64,000 bases of DNA from Nonomuraea soli (GTDB taxonomy: Bacteria > Actinomycetota > Actinomycetes > Streptosporangiales > Streptosporangiaceae): the NCBI RefSeq assembly GCF_013761175.1, contig NZ_JACDUR010000004.1, forward strand, positions 558,001 to 622,000, in the 5' to 3' direction. This document shows positions 34,195-41,950 of the stretch, piece by piece. The translations under genes were made by a program, and so were the position numbers. Each line of letters begins with the position of its first letter. The first letter of the stretch is position 1. Under the pieces are notes generated by a model. It did not search any database and was not told where the DNA came from. It worked only from the letters and a program-made list of their open reading frames with translations.

Positions 34195-34451
34195 CGACTA
34201 CCGACCACGTGATGCGCCAGTGGCTGGCCCAAGCCCTGTCGCGATGTTGCGAAGGACGGCTGAGCGCCGACGACATCATGGCGGCGGACTGCTCGTTCCT
34301 GGCGATGGGCGTCGACTCGATCGCCATGGTCAGGCTGGTAGACGCCGTGGAGTGCGAGTTCGACGTGATCCTCGACGGCCGCTTCCCCGAGGACCTCGAC
34401 GCGCTGGCCGCCCTCCTGGAGCTCGAGACCTCGGGGGCCGGCCGTGGCTGA
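34191..34451 (+). CDS. Free-standing acyl carrier protein
   Basis: The 86-residue product starts at GTG 34191 and has a four-helix carrier fold with Ser43 in GVDSIAMVRL for the phosphopantetheine arm. It is a discrete protein between the E2 gene and the flavin monooxygenase gene. It may accept the acyl group made by the E1/E2 system or carry the substrate of the monooxygenase. Confidence 0.85.
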   Translation: MTTTDHVMRQWLAQALSRCCEGRLSADDIMAADCSFLAMGVDSIAMVRLVDAVECEFDVILDGRFPEDLDALAALLELETSGAGRG

Positions 34452-35721
34452 CCGGGCGGCGATCGTGGGCGCGGGCCTGGCGGGCTCGCTGCTGGCGCTG
34501 TTCCTGGCCCGTCGCGGCCACCGGGTGGAGGTCTTCGAGCGGCGGGGCGACCCGCGCGCGATCGGATGCGAGGAGGGCCGCTCGATCAATCTGGGACTGT
34601 CGGCGCGCGGCATCCGCGCGTTGCGGCTGGCAGGGTTGTGGGAGCGCGTCAGGGCCGTGTCGGTGCCCATGCGCGGGCGTATGGTGCACCCGCCCTCCGG
34701 CCCGCCCTTCTTTCAGCCCTACGGACGTGACCCCGGCCAGATCCTCTACTCGATCCGCCGCGACGCTCTCAGCTCGATCCTCATCGACCAGGCCGAGAAG
34801 CAGCCCGACGTGCGCTTCTTCTTCGACGCCCAGGTCAGCGGCATCGACAGGGAGTCGCCCGCGCTCACCGTCTCCGGCCGGGGCCGCGTCGAGGCCGACT
34901 TCGTCGTCGGCGCGGACGGCGTCTCCTCCCTGGTACGGCGGGCCGTGCCCGGCGGCGTGCGCACCGACGTGCTCGAATGGGGGTACAAGGAGCTGCACCT
35001 GCCGGAGACCGACCGGCCGCAGGCGCTGCACGTGTGGCCGGGCGAGGGCGCGCTCATGGTCGCCCACCCCAACCTCGACGGCTCGCTGACCTGCACGGCC
35101 TTCCTGCCCCATGACGTCATCGCCGCACTGCCGGGCTGCCGCGCGATCGAGGCCTTCTTCGACCGGGTCCTGCCCGGCGCGAGGGAGCTCGTCCCCGACC
35201 TGGCCGGCCAGTTCGCCGCCGCGCCCGCAGGACAGCTCACCACCGTCAGGGCCACGAGCTGGCACCACGCCGACCGCCTGGTCCTCGTCGGCGACGCCTG
35301 CCACGCCGTCTACCCCTTCTACGGCCAGGGCATGAACTCCTCGCTGGAGGACTGCGTCGTCCTGGAGGAGTGCCTGGCCCGCCATCCAGGCGACCGCCTG
35401 GCCGCCTTCGCCGACTACCAGCGGCTGCGCAAACCGCACACCGACGTGCTCGCCGACCTGTCGGCCGACAACTTCCTGGAGCTGCGCGACCGGCTGCGCT
35501 CACCGCTGCACCTGGCGCGCAAGCACGCCGACGTGGTGCTCAACCGGCTCTTCCCCCGGCACTGGCAGCCGCTCTACACGATGATCTCGCACACCACCAT
35601 GCCGTACGGCCAGGCGCTGCGCCGGGCCCGCCGCCAGGACGCCGTGCTGCGTGCCGCCGCCGGGGCGGGACTCCTGGCGGGCGCCGCCCTGGTCATGCGC
35701 GGAAGGGCGGCCAGGACGTGA
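34444..35721 (+). CDS. Kynurenine 3-monooxygenase-like flavoprotein
   Basis: The 425-residue product has the KMO family motifs: IVGAGLAGSLLALFLARRG for FAD, GRSINLGLSARG, ILYSIRRDALSSIL, FVVGADGVSS, WGYKELHLP, FYGQGMNSSLEDC and, near the C-terminus, TMISHTTMPYGQA. A hydrophobic C-terminal tail near 400-420 matches the membrane-associated end of KMO. Known KMOs hydroxylate L-kynurenine with NADPH and O2; here no other kynurenine pathway gene is seen, so the substrate may be different or carrier-bound. GTG start, 8-base overlap with ACP. Confidence 0.85.
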   Translation: MADRAAIVGAGLAGSLLALFLARRGHRVEVFERRGDPRAIGCEEGRSINLGLSARGIRALRLAGLWERVRAVSVPMRGRMVHPPSGPPFFQPYGRDPGQILYSIRRDALSSILIDQAEKQPDVRFFFDAQVSGIDRESPALTVSGRGRVEADFVVGADGVSSLVRRAVPGGVRTDVLEWGYKELHLPETDRPQALHVWPGEGALMVAHPNLDGSLTCTAFLPHDVIAALPGCRAIEAFFDRVLPGARELVPDLAGQFAAAPAGQLTTVRATSWHHADRLVLVGDACHAVYPFYGQGMNSSLEDCVVLEECLARHPGDRLAAFADYQRLRKPHTDVLADLSADNFLELRDRLRSPLHLARKHADVVLNRLFPRHWQPLYTMISHTTMPYGQALRRARRQDAVLRAAAGAGLLAGAALVMRGRAART

Positions 35722-36362
35722 TCATCCATCCTGACGACCCCGCCCTGCGCCTGGTCGAGGTGGGCACGCTGGAAGAGCTGGCCGAGCCGTACAGGGACGC
35801 CGCCGCGCGGGTGGCCGCGTGGGCGCGCGAGTTCCTGTGCCGCCCGCACCCCGAGCTGGGCCGCCGCGGGCCCGTCTGCCCGTACGCGCAGGGCTCCATC
35901 GACCGGGGCCGGTTCTACCTGGCGGTACGGCCCGGCGTTCCGTCGTCGGCCGCCGAGGTGGTGCGCGCGCTGGAGCCGTACCGGGCCTGGTTCGCCGACC
36001 TCGCCCCGCGCGAGAAACCCGACTCCCTGCACACGGCGGTGCTGGTGCTCTTCCCCGACGCCGGCGACCGGCTCGACCTCATCGACGGCGCGCAGCAGGA
36101 GCTGAAGGACGCCTACGTGCCCGACGGGCTGATGATCGGCGAGTTCCACCCGGGGCCGCCGGACAAGGGCGGCCTGTGGAACCCCGACCTGCGCCCGCTG
36201 GCCGCCCCCGTGCCGATGCTGGTCATCAGGCACATGGTCGCCACCGACCTGCCCTTCCTGGCGGGGGACGCCGCCCACCTGCGCGCCTACCGGCGGCTGC
36301 ACGGCGAAGCGGGGCAGCGGCGCGTTCCGGAACATCTGCGAGAGGCGGTGGCCGAGCGGTGA
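35718..36362 (+). CDS. DUF6875-like protein of unknown function
   Basis: The 214-residue product has a conserved LCRPHPELGRRGPVCPYAQ motif at about 38-56 with two cysteines and a His, and a PVPMLVIRHMVATDLPFL stretch toward the end. It is probably the DUF6875 family, named from memory. Such proteins occur in actinomycete secondary metabolism. The Cys/His motif may bind a metal or a cofactor. It lies between the flavoenzyme and the NRPS with GTGA overlaps on both sides, so it is part of the pathway. The function is not known. Confidence 0.6.
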   Translation: MIIHPDDPALRLVEVGTLEELAEPYRDAAARVAAWAREFLCRPHPELGRRGPVCPYAQGSIDRGRFYLAVRPGVPSSAAEVVRALEPYRAWFADLAPREKPDSLHTAVLVLFPDAGDRLDLIDGAQQELKDAYVPDGLMIGEFHPGPPDKGGLWNPDLRPLAAPVPMLVIRHMVATDLPFLAGDAAHLRAYRRLHGEAGQRRVPEHLREAVAER

Positions 36363-39300
36363 CGACCGTCGTTCTGAGCCCCGAGCAGGAACGGTTGTGG
36401 TTCCTGCAGCAGGCAGGGCTGGGCGGGGAGGCCTACCTGGTGTGGGCGGCGCACCGGCTGTCGGGCGCGCTCGACGTGCCGCTCCTCGGGCAGGCCGTGG
36501 GCGCGCTGGTCGAACGCCATCCGGCGCTGCGCACGGCCGTGGCCGCCGGGGCGGACGGCAGGCCGGAAGGCAGGGTGTGCCCCGCCGTGGACGTGCCCTT
36601 CGAGGTCGCGCCGCCAGCCACGGAGGAAGAGGCCAGGCAGCTGGTCGACGCCTTCGTGGCCGAGCCGTTCTCGCTCGCCAGGGCGCCCCTGGTGCGGGTG
36701 CTGCTCGTGCCGCTGGGCGAGGGCGAGCACATCCTGGCGCTGGCCGCCCATCACCTCGCGTGCGACGGGCCGTCGCTGGAGGTGCTGGTCGACGAGCTGT
36801 ACCGGCTGTACGGGGGCGAGACGTTGCCCCCGCCGCCCGCAGTGTCGCCCCAGCCCGGCGACCCGGAGGCGGAACGTGCCTACTGGCGGGAGCGGCTCGC
36901 CGGGGCGCCCGCCGTCCTCGACCTGCCGCTCGACCGCCCCCGCCAGGACCGGCCGGGCTCGCGCGGCGCCCGCCACGTCCTCCCGCTTCCGCAGGAACTC
37001 GTCGACGGCCTGGCCGTGGCCGCCAAGGAGACCAGGACCAGCGCGTTCATGCTGGTGCTCGCCGCCGTGGCGGTCGTGCTCGGGCGCTTCGCCGACGAGG
37101 AGGACGTGGTCGTCGGCAGCCCGGTCAGCAACCGCGAGCATCCCGGCGCGGTCGGCATGTTCGTCAACACCCTCGCCCTCCGCGCCGACCTCGGCGGCGA
37201 CCCCACGCTCGGCGAGCTGGTCAGGCAGGTGCGGCGCACCGTGCTGGGCGCGCTGACACACCGGCGGCTGCCGTTCGACGAGGTCGTGGAGCTGTCGGGA
37301 GTGGCCAGGGACCTGCGGCACAACCCGCTGTTCCAGGTGATGCTCGTCGTCGACCTGCCGGGAGAGGGCGTCCGCGACGTGCCAGGGCTGGAGGTCGCTC
37401 CGTACGCCCTGCCCGCGCCCGCCGCCCGGTTCGACCTGACCGTGGTGGCCTCGCTGGGCGCTACGGGCACGCTGGCCTTCGACTACGCGGCCGAGCTGTT
37501 CGACGAGGCGACGGTGGCCAGGATGGCCGAGCACCTGGTGAGCGTGCTCGGGGCGCTGGCGGGGGAGCGGGACAGGCGGCTGGGTGAGCTCACCTTCCCG
37601 GGCTCCGCGCCATCCACGTGGCCTCATGGCGCCTTCGCCGCGGTCGAGCCCGTCCACGAGCAGTTCGCCCGGCGTGCCGCCGCCGATCCCCTGGCGCCCG
37701 CGCTGATCGGCGACGGCCCGCCGCTCGCCTACGGGACGCTGGAGCGGCGCGCCAACCACCTGGCCCACCGGCTGCGGGCGCTCGGGGTCACTGCGGGCGA
37801 GACGGTCGCTGTCCTCCTGCCCGCCGGCGCCGACGCGCTGGTCGCCATCCTGGGCGTGCTCAGGGCGGGCGGCGCCTACGTGCCGCTGGACCCCGGGCAA
37901 CCGGCGGCGCGGCTGGCCGACCTCATCGCCGACGCCGGATGCCGCGCCGTCATCGAGGCCGAGATCGGGGCGGCGATCGGGGCCGAGATCGGGGGTGACA
38001 ACGGGGCCGAGATCGGGGCGGCGATCGGGGGTGAGGCCGGGACCGCGATCACCGTTGACGATCGCGAGGCCGCGCACCCGCCACCCCCCGCGGCAGCCGA
38101 CCTCGCCTACGTGATCTACACCTCGGGCTCCACCGGCCGTCCCAAGGGCGTCGCGGTGACCCACGACAGCCTCGCCCGCCTGACCGAGGCGTTCCGGGAC
38201 GTGCACGACTGCTTCGCCCCCGGACAGCGCGTGCTCATGATCCCCCCGCTGACCTTCGACGCCTCGGCGGGCGACCTGTTCCCCGCGCTCACCGGCGGCG
38301 CGGCCCTCGTCGTGCACCCCGACCCCGCCGAGCTCGACGGCCCCGGCCTGGTCGACTTCTGCGCCCGGCACGGCGTCACCGCGGTCGACACCGCCTCGGC
38401 GTTGTGGCGGAAGTGGACCGAGGAGCTCGGCCCCGTCCCCGCCGACTGGCCGGTGACCACCATGATGGTCGGCGGCGAGCGAGTCCCGGCCGACTCCCTG
38501 CGCGCCTGGGCACGCAAGACCGGCGGGAAGATCGCGTTCTACAACCACTACGGCCCCACCGAGGCGACGGTCTGCGCGACCGTGCACCGCACCGTCGACG
38601 GCGGCGACACGGCCGTGTCCCTGCCCATCGGCCGGCCGCTGCCGCACGTGCGCGCCCACGTCCTCGACCGCCACGGCAGGCGCGTGCCCACCGGGGTACG
38701 CGGCGAGCTGCACCTGGGCGGGCCGTGCCTGGCCAGAGGCTACGTCGGCAGCCCCGAGCTCACGCGCGCCGCCTTCGTGCCCGACCCCTTCTCCGGCGGG
38801 CTCATGTACCGCACCGGCGACCTGGTCAGGCAGGACGCCGACGGCGTGCTGCACTTCCTGGGCCGCGCCGACCGGCAGATCAAGCTGCGCGGGCGGCGCA
38901 TCGAACCCGGAGAGGTCGAGTCAGCCCTCGCCGCCCACCCCGCCGTGCGGGACTCGGCGGTCGTCGCCCGCGACGAGCTGCTGATCGCCTACGTCACCGG
39001 GCACCGCACCGGCGACCTGCGCGACTTCCTGCGCGAGCGGTTGCCGGGCCACCTGGTGCCCGCGGCGTTCGTGTGGATGGACACGATCCCGCTGACCGCC
39101 CACGGCAAGGTCGACGAGGCTGCGCTGCCCGCCCCCGTGCTGGGCGCGGCCGTCTACGAGCCGCCGTCCGGGCGGATCGAGCGGGTGCTCGCCGGGATCT
39201 GGGAGCGGCGGCTCGGAGCGGAGCGGGTGGGCAGGCACGACGGGTTCTTCGAGGCGGGCGGTCACTCGCTGCTGGCGGCCTCGGTGGTGGCCGACATCGA

Positions 39301-40513
39301 AAGGGAGCTGGGGGCGCGGCTGCCGATCGCGGCCCTGTTCGCCGCCCGCGACCTGGCGACCCTGGCGGCCTCCCTGACTTCGAACGGACCCGCCTCGACC
39401 CGGGTTGGACCCGACTCGGACCGGGTCGGACCCGACTCGGACCGGGCCGAGCTCGCCGCCGACCTGGTGGTGCCCGCCGACATCCGGCCGGGCCCGAGCC
39501 GTACGGGACCTCCGCGCCGGATCCTGCTCACCGGCGCCACCGGCTTCCTCGGCCCGCACGTCCTGGAGGAGCTGTCGCGCCACGACGGCCTCCGCGTGCG
39601 ATGCCTCACCCTCGACGGAACCGCACCCGGCGGCACCGAGGCGGTGCGCGGCGACCTGACCCGCCCGCTGCTCGGCCTGCCGCCCTCGGCGTTCGAGGAA
39701 CTGGCCGAGGAGACGGACCTCGTCGTCCATCTGGCCAGGCAGGTCAGCTTCGTCCTGCCGTACGGGCGGCTGCGCGCGGTGAACGTCACGGGCATGGCCG
39801 GGATCCTGCGCCTGGCCGCGACGGGACCGGTCACCCCCGTGCACACCGTCTCGACCCTCGGCGTGTTCCTCGGCCACCCCGGCACCGTCACCGAGCGCAG
39901 CGTTCCCGGCGAACCCCGGTCGGGCGGCTACTACCTGAGCCGGTGGGCGGGCGAGCGGCTGGCGATCACCGCCGGGGAGCGGGGGCTGCCCGTCACCCTG
40001 CACCGGCCCGCCCGCGTGGGGCCGCACAGCCGCACCGGCCGGTGGAGTCCCGGCGACCACCTGGCCCGCATGATCATCGCGTCGGCCCAACTGGGTCTCG
40101 TCCCCGACCTGGCACACGAGGAGGACCTGTTGCCCGCCGACCACCTGGCCCAGGCCGTCGTACGGCACGCGCTGGCCGGCTCTACGGCCACGTTGCACCA
40201 CTTCAACGGGCTGACGGTCGGCTACCCGCAGATCGCCGCCGTCCTCACCCAGGCGGGCGCGCCCGTCGACCTCGTCCCCTGGCACACCTGGCTGGCAGCC
40301 GCCCGTGGCCGTACCGACCTGGCCGTCACCCCGCTGCTGCCGTCGTTCACCGACGAGCCGCCGCCGGCACGACGCCCCCGGTTCGACTGCCGCGCCACCC
40401 TGGCGGCCACCGGCCTGCCCGGCCCGCCGTCCGCCCGCGACCTGCTCGCCCTCGCGGTCGAGCGGTTCGCCGCGGACGGCCTCCTGGAGCGGGTCCCGTC
40501 ATGCCGGGGCTGA
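36359..40513 (+). CDS. Nonribosomal peptide synthetase, C-A-PCP-reductase
   Basis: The 1384-residue product has a condensation domain (about 1-430; H131-H132-L-A-C-D136-G137), an adenylation domain (about 450-925; YTSGSTGRPKG at 587-597, NHYGPTEATVCA), a carrier domain (Ser970 in GGHSLLAAS) and a terminal SDR-type reductase (from about 1050; TGATGFLG at 1058-1065). The reductase YxxxK site reads Y1191-Y-L-S-R1195, so the usual Lys is Arg. By-eye A-domain code is D-A-G-D-M-G-H-V-C; the leading Asp fits an amino acid, but I cannot name it. C-A-PCP-R proteins release aldehydes or alcohols, as in pyrrolobenzodiazepine NRPSs. The start is GTG 36359. Confidence 0.9.
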   Translation: MTTVVLSPEQERLWFLQQAGLGGEAYLVWAAHRLSGALDVPLLGQAVGALVERHPALRTAVAAGADGRPEGRVCPAVDVPFEVAPPATEEEARQLVDAFVAEPFSLARAPLVRVLLVPLGEGEHILALAAHHLACDGPSLEVLVDELYRLYGGETLPPPPAVSPQPGDPEAERAYWRERLAGAPAVLDLPLDRPRQDRPGSRGARHVLPLPQELVDGLAVAAKETRTSAFMLVLAAVAVVLGRFADEEDVVVGSPVSNREHPGAVGMFVNTLALRADLGGDPTLGELVRQVRRTVLGALTHRRLPFDEVVELSGVARDLRHNPLFQVMLVVDLPGEGVRDVPGLEVAPYALPAPAARFDLTVVASLGATGTLAFDYAAELFDEATVARMAEHLVSVLGALAGERDRRLGELTFPGSAPSTWPHGAFAAVEPVHEQFARRAAADPLAPALIGDGPPLAYGTLERRANHLAHRLRALGVTAGETVAVLLPAGADALVAILGVLRAGGAYVPLDPGQPAARLADLIADAGCRAVIEAEIGAAIGAEIGGDNGAEIGAAIGGEAGTAITVDDREAAHPPPPAAADLAYVIYTSGSTGRPKGVAVTHDSLARLTEAFRDVHDCFAPGQRVLMIPPLTFDASAGDLFPALTGGAALVVHPDPAELDGPGLVDFCARHGVTAVDTASALWRKWTEELGPVPADWPVTTMMVGGERVPADSLRAWARKTGGKIAFYNHYGPTEATVCATVHRTVDGGDTAVSLPIGRPLPHVRAHVLDRHGRRVPTGVRGELHLGGPCLARGYVGSPELTRAAFVPDPFSGGLMYRTGDLVRQDADGVLHFLGRADRQIKLRGRRIEPGEVESALAAHPAVRDSAVVARDELLIAYVTGHRTGDLRDFLRERLPGHLVPAAFVWMDTIPLTAHGKVDEAALPAPVLGAAVYEPPSGRIERVLAGIWERRLGAERVGRHDGFFEAGGHSLLAASVVADIERELGARLPIAALFAARDLATLAASLTSNGPASTRVGPDSDRVGPDSDRAELAADLVVPADIRPGPSRTGPPRRILLTGATGFLGPHVLEELSRHDGLRVRCLTLDGTAPGGTEAVRGDLTRPLLGLPPSAFEELAEETDLVVHLARQVSFVLPYGRLRAVNVTGMAGILRLAATGPVTPVHTVSTLGVFLGHPGTVTERSVPGEPRSGGYYLSRWAGERLAITAGERGLPVTLHRPARVGPHSRTGRWSPGDHLARMIIASAQLGLVPDLAHEEDLLPADHLAQAVVRHALAGSTATLHHFNGLTVGYPQIAAVLTQAGAPVDLVPWHTWLAAARGRTDLAVTPLLPSFTDEPPPARRPRFDCRATLAATGLPGPPSARDLLALAVERFAADGLLERVPSCRG
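37958..38029 (+). repeat. 24-bp in-frame repeat in NRPS adenylation domain, 3 units
   Basis: Units at 37958, 37982 and 38006 begin GCCGAGATCGGG and encode 8-residue blocks (AEIGAAIG, AEIGGDNG, AEIGAAIG). They fall between motifs A2 and A3, probably a loop before the ATP-binding motif. The reading frame stays open. Confidence 0.85.
39401..39442 (+). repeat. 21-bp in-frame repeat in carrier-to-reductase linker
   Basis: Two units (39401-39421, 39422-39442), differing by one base, each encode RVGPDSD. They lengthen the flexible linker between the PCP and the terminal reductase. Confidence 0.85.
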
Positions 40514-41814
40514 GCGTGCGGCGCTTCGCCGGGATCTGGACGGCCGAGCTGGTGTCGGTGATCGGCTCCAGCCTGACCGCGTTCGTGCTGAGCGTCTGGG
40601 TCTACCAGGAGTCGGGCTCGGAGACGCAGTTCGCCCTGAACATGCTCTGCGCCACCCTGCCCGGCCTGCTGATCACCCCGTTCGCCGGGGTGATCGTCGA
40701 CCGTTTCGACCGCCGCGCCGTGCTGCTCCTGGCCGACGCCGGGGCGGCGGCCGTCACCCTGGTGCTGGCCGTCCTGGCGCACACCGGGCACCTGCAGGTC
40801 TGGCACGTCTACCCGGCCACCGTGGTCGCCGCCGTCTGCGGCACCTTCCACCTGACCGTCTACCAGGCGATGACGCCCCTGCTCGTGCCGGAACGCCACC
40901 TCGGCCGGGCCAACGGGCTGCTGCAGACCACGTTCGCGCTGCAGATCGCCGCCCCCGTCCTCGCCGGGACGCTGATGGAGGCGGTGGGACTGCGCGGGGT
41001 GTTCCTGCTCGACCTGCTGTCGTTCGCCGTCGTCGCGTGCGTGGTGGCGTCGACCCGGCTGCCGCGGTCGATCCTGCGTCCCGCCGAGCACGCCGTGCCG
41101 CCCTCGTTCGGGGCCGACCTGACCTTCGGGTTCGCCCGGCTGCGAGCAGGCGGGCTGCTGCCGCTGGTGGCCGCCTTCGCGGCCTTCAACTTCGTGTTCG
41201 CCGTCGCCGGGGTGCTGATCAGGCCGCTCATCCTGTCGTTCGCCACGCCCGCGACGCTCGGTCTGCTGGTGTTCGCCGGCGGAGCCGGGCTGTTCGCGGG
41301 CAGCCTGGTCATGGGCGCGTGGGGCGGGCCGCGGCGCAAGGTCGCCGGGGCGGGGGTCTTCATGCTGCTGGGCTCCGTCGCCCTGGCCGGGCACGCACTG
41401 CGGCCCTCCGTGCTGCTGATCGCGGTGGTGGCGCCCGCGTTCCTGTTCACGATCCCGATCGTGAACGCCTGCCTCACCACCGTGCTGCAGAGCCGTACGG
41501 AGGCCGCGGCGCAGGGGAGGGTGCTGGCCTCCGCCCGCACCGTCAGCCAGCTCGCCGTGCCGCTCGCGTACCTGATCGCGGCGCCGCTGGCCGAGCACGT
41601 GATGGCGCCCGCGCTTCTGCCCGGCGGGGCGCTGGCCGGGGTGCTCGGCGGGGTGCTGGGCACCGGGGAGGGACGGGGCATCGCGCTGGTCTTCCTCGCC
41701 GACGGGGTGCTGCTGCTCGTGGCCGGGGCGGCGACGCTGCTGCTGCCCAGGCTGCGCCGCCTCGACACCACCGCGCCCCCCACCGGCCACCCCGCCCCCG
41801 CCCTCAACCGCTGA
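40501..41814 (+). CDS. MFS exporter (EntS-like)
   Basis: The 437-residue product has about 12 membrane helices and the MFS_3 pattern (FAGIWTAELVSVIGSSLTAFVLSVWVYQESGSETQF; VIVDRFDRRAVLLLAD in the second loop) known from enterobactin exporter EntS and related product exporters. It starts 13 bases inside the NRPS end, so it is the last of the overlapping genes. It is a likely efflux pump for the nonribosomal product. Confidence 0.85.
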   Translation: MPGLSVRRFAGIWTAELVSVIGSSLTAFVLSVWVYQESGSETQFALNMLCATLPGLLITPFAGVIVDRFDRRAVLLLADAGAAAVTLVLAVLAHTGHLQVWHVYPATVVAAVCGTFHLTVYQAMTPLLVPERHLGRANGLLQTTFALQIAAPVLAGTLMEAVGLRGVFLLDLLSFAVVACVVASTRLPRSILRPAEHAVPPSFGADLTFGFARLRAGGLLPLVAAFAAFNFVFAVAGVLIRPLILSFATPATLGLLVFAGGAGLFAGSLVMGAWGGPRRKVAGAGVFMLLGSVALAGHALRPSVLLIAVVAPAFLFTIPIVNACLTTVLQSRTEAAAQGRVLASARTVSQLAVPLAYLIAAPLAEHVMAPALLPGGALAGVLGGVLGTGEGRGIALVFLADGVLLLVAGAATLLLPRLRRLDTTAPPTGHPAPALNR

Positions 41815-41866
41815 CCACCCGCCCGCAGCCTCCTGCGGCGCCCAGATCTGTCTCGTTCCCCCGTCC

Positions 41867-41950
41867 CGAGAGCGCACGACGCCATGCCCCTGCACCTGAC
41901 CCCCGAATCTCGAGAGCGCACGACGCCATGCCCCTGCACCTGACCCCCGA
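41867..41950 (+). repeat. 40-bp direct repeat duplicating the methyltransferase start
   Basis: Copies at 41867-41906 and 41911-41950 (44-base period) both contain CGAGAGCGCACGACGCC, then ATG and the first codons. Only the second ATG (41928) leads into the gene. The first (41884) opens a 19-codon frame that ends within the second copy. Confidence 0.9.

Noticed and set aside
36287-38854. Minus-strand open frame of 855 codons opposite the NRPS
   Set aside because: The plus strand has full C and A domain motifs; the minus frame has only low-complexity His/Gly/Arg sequence.
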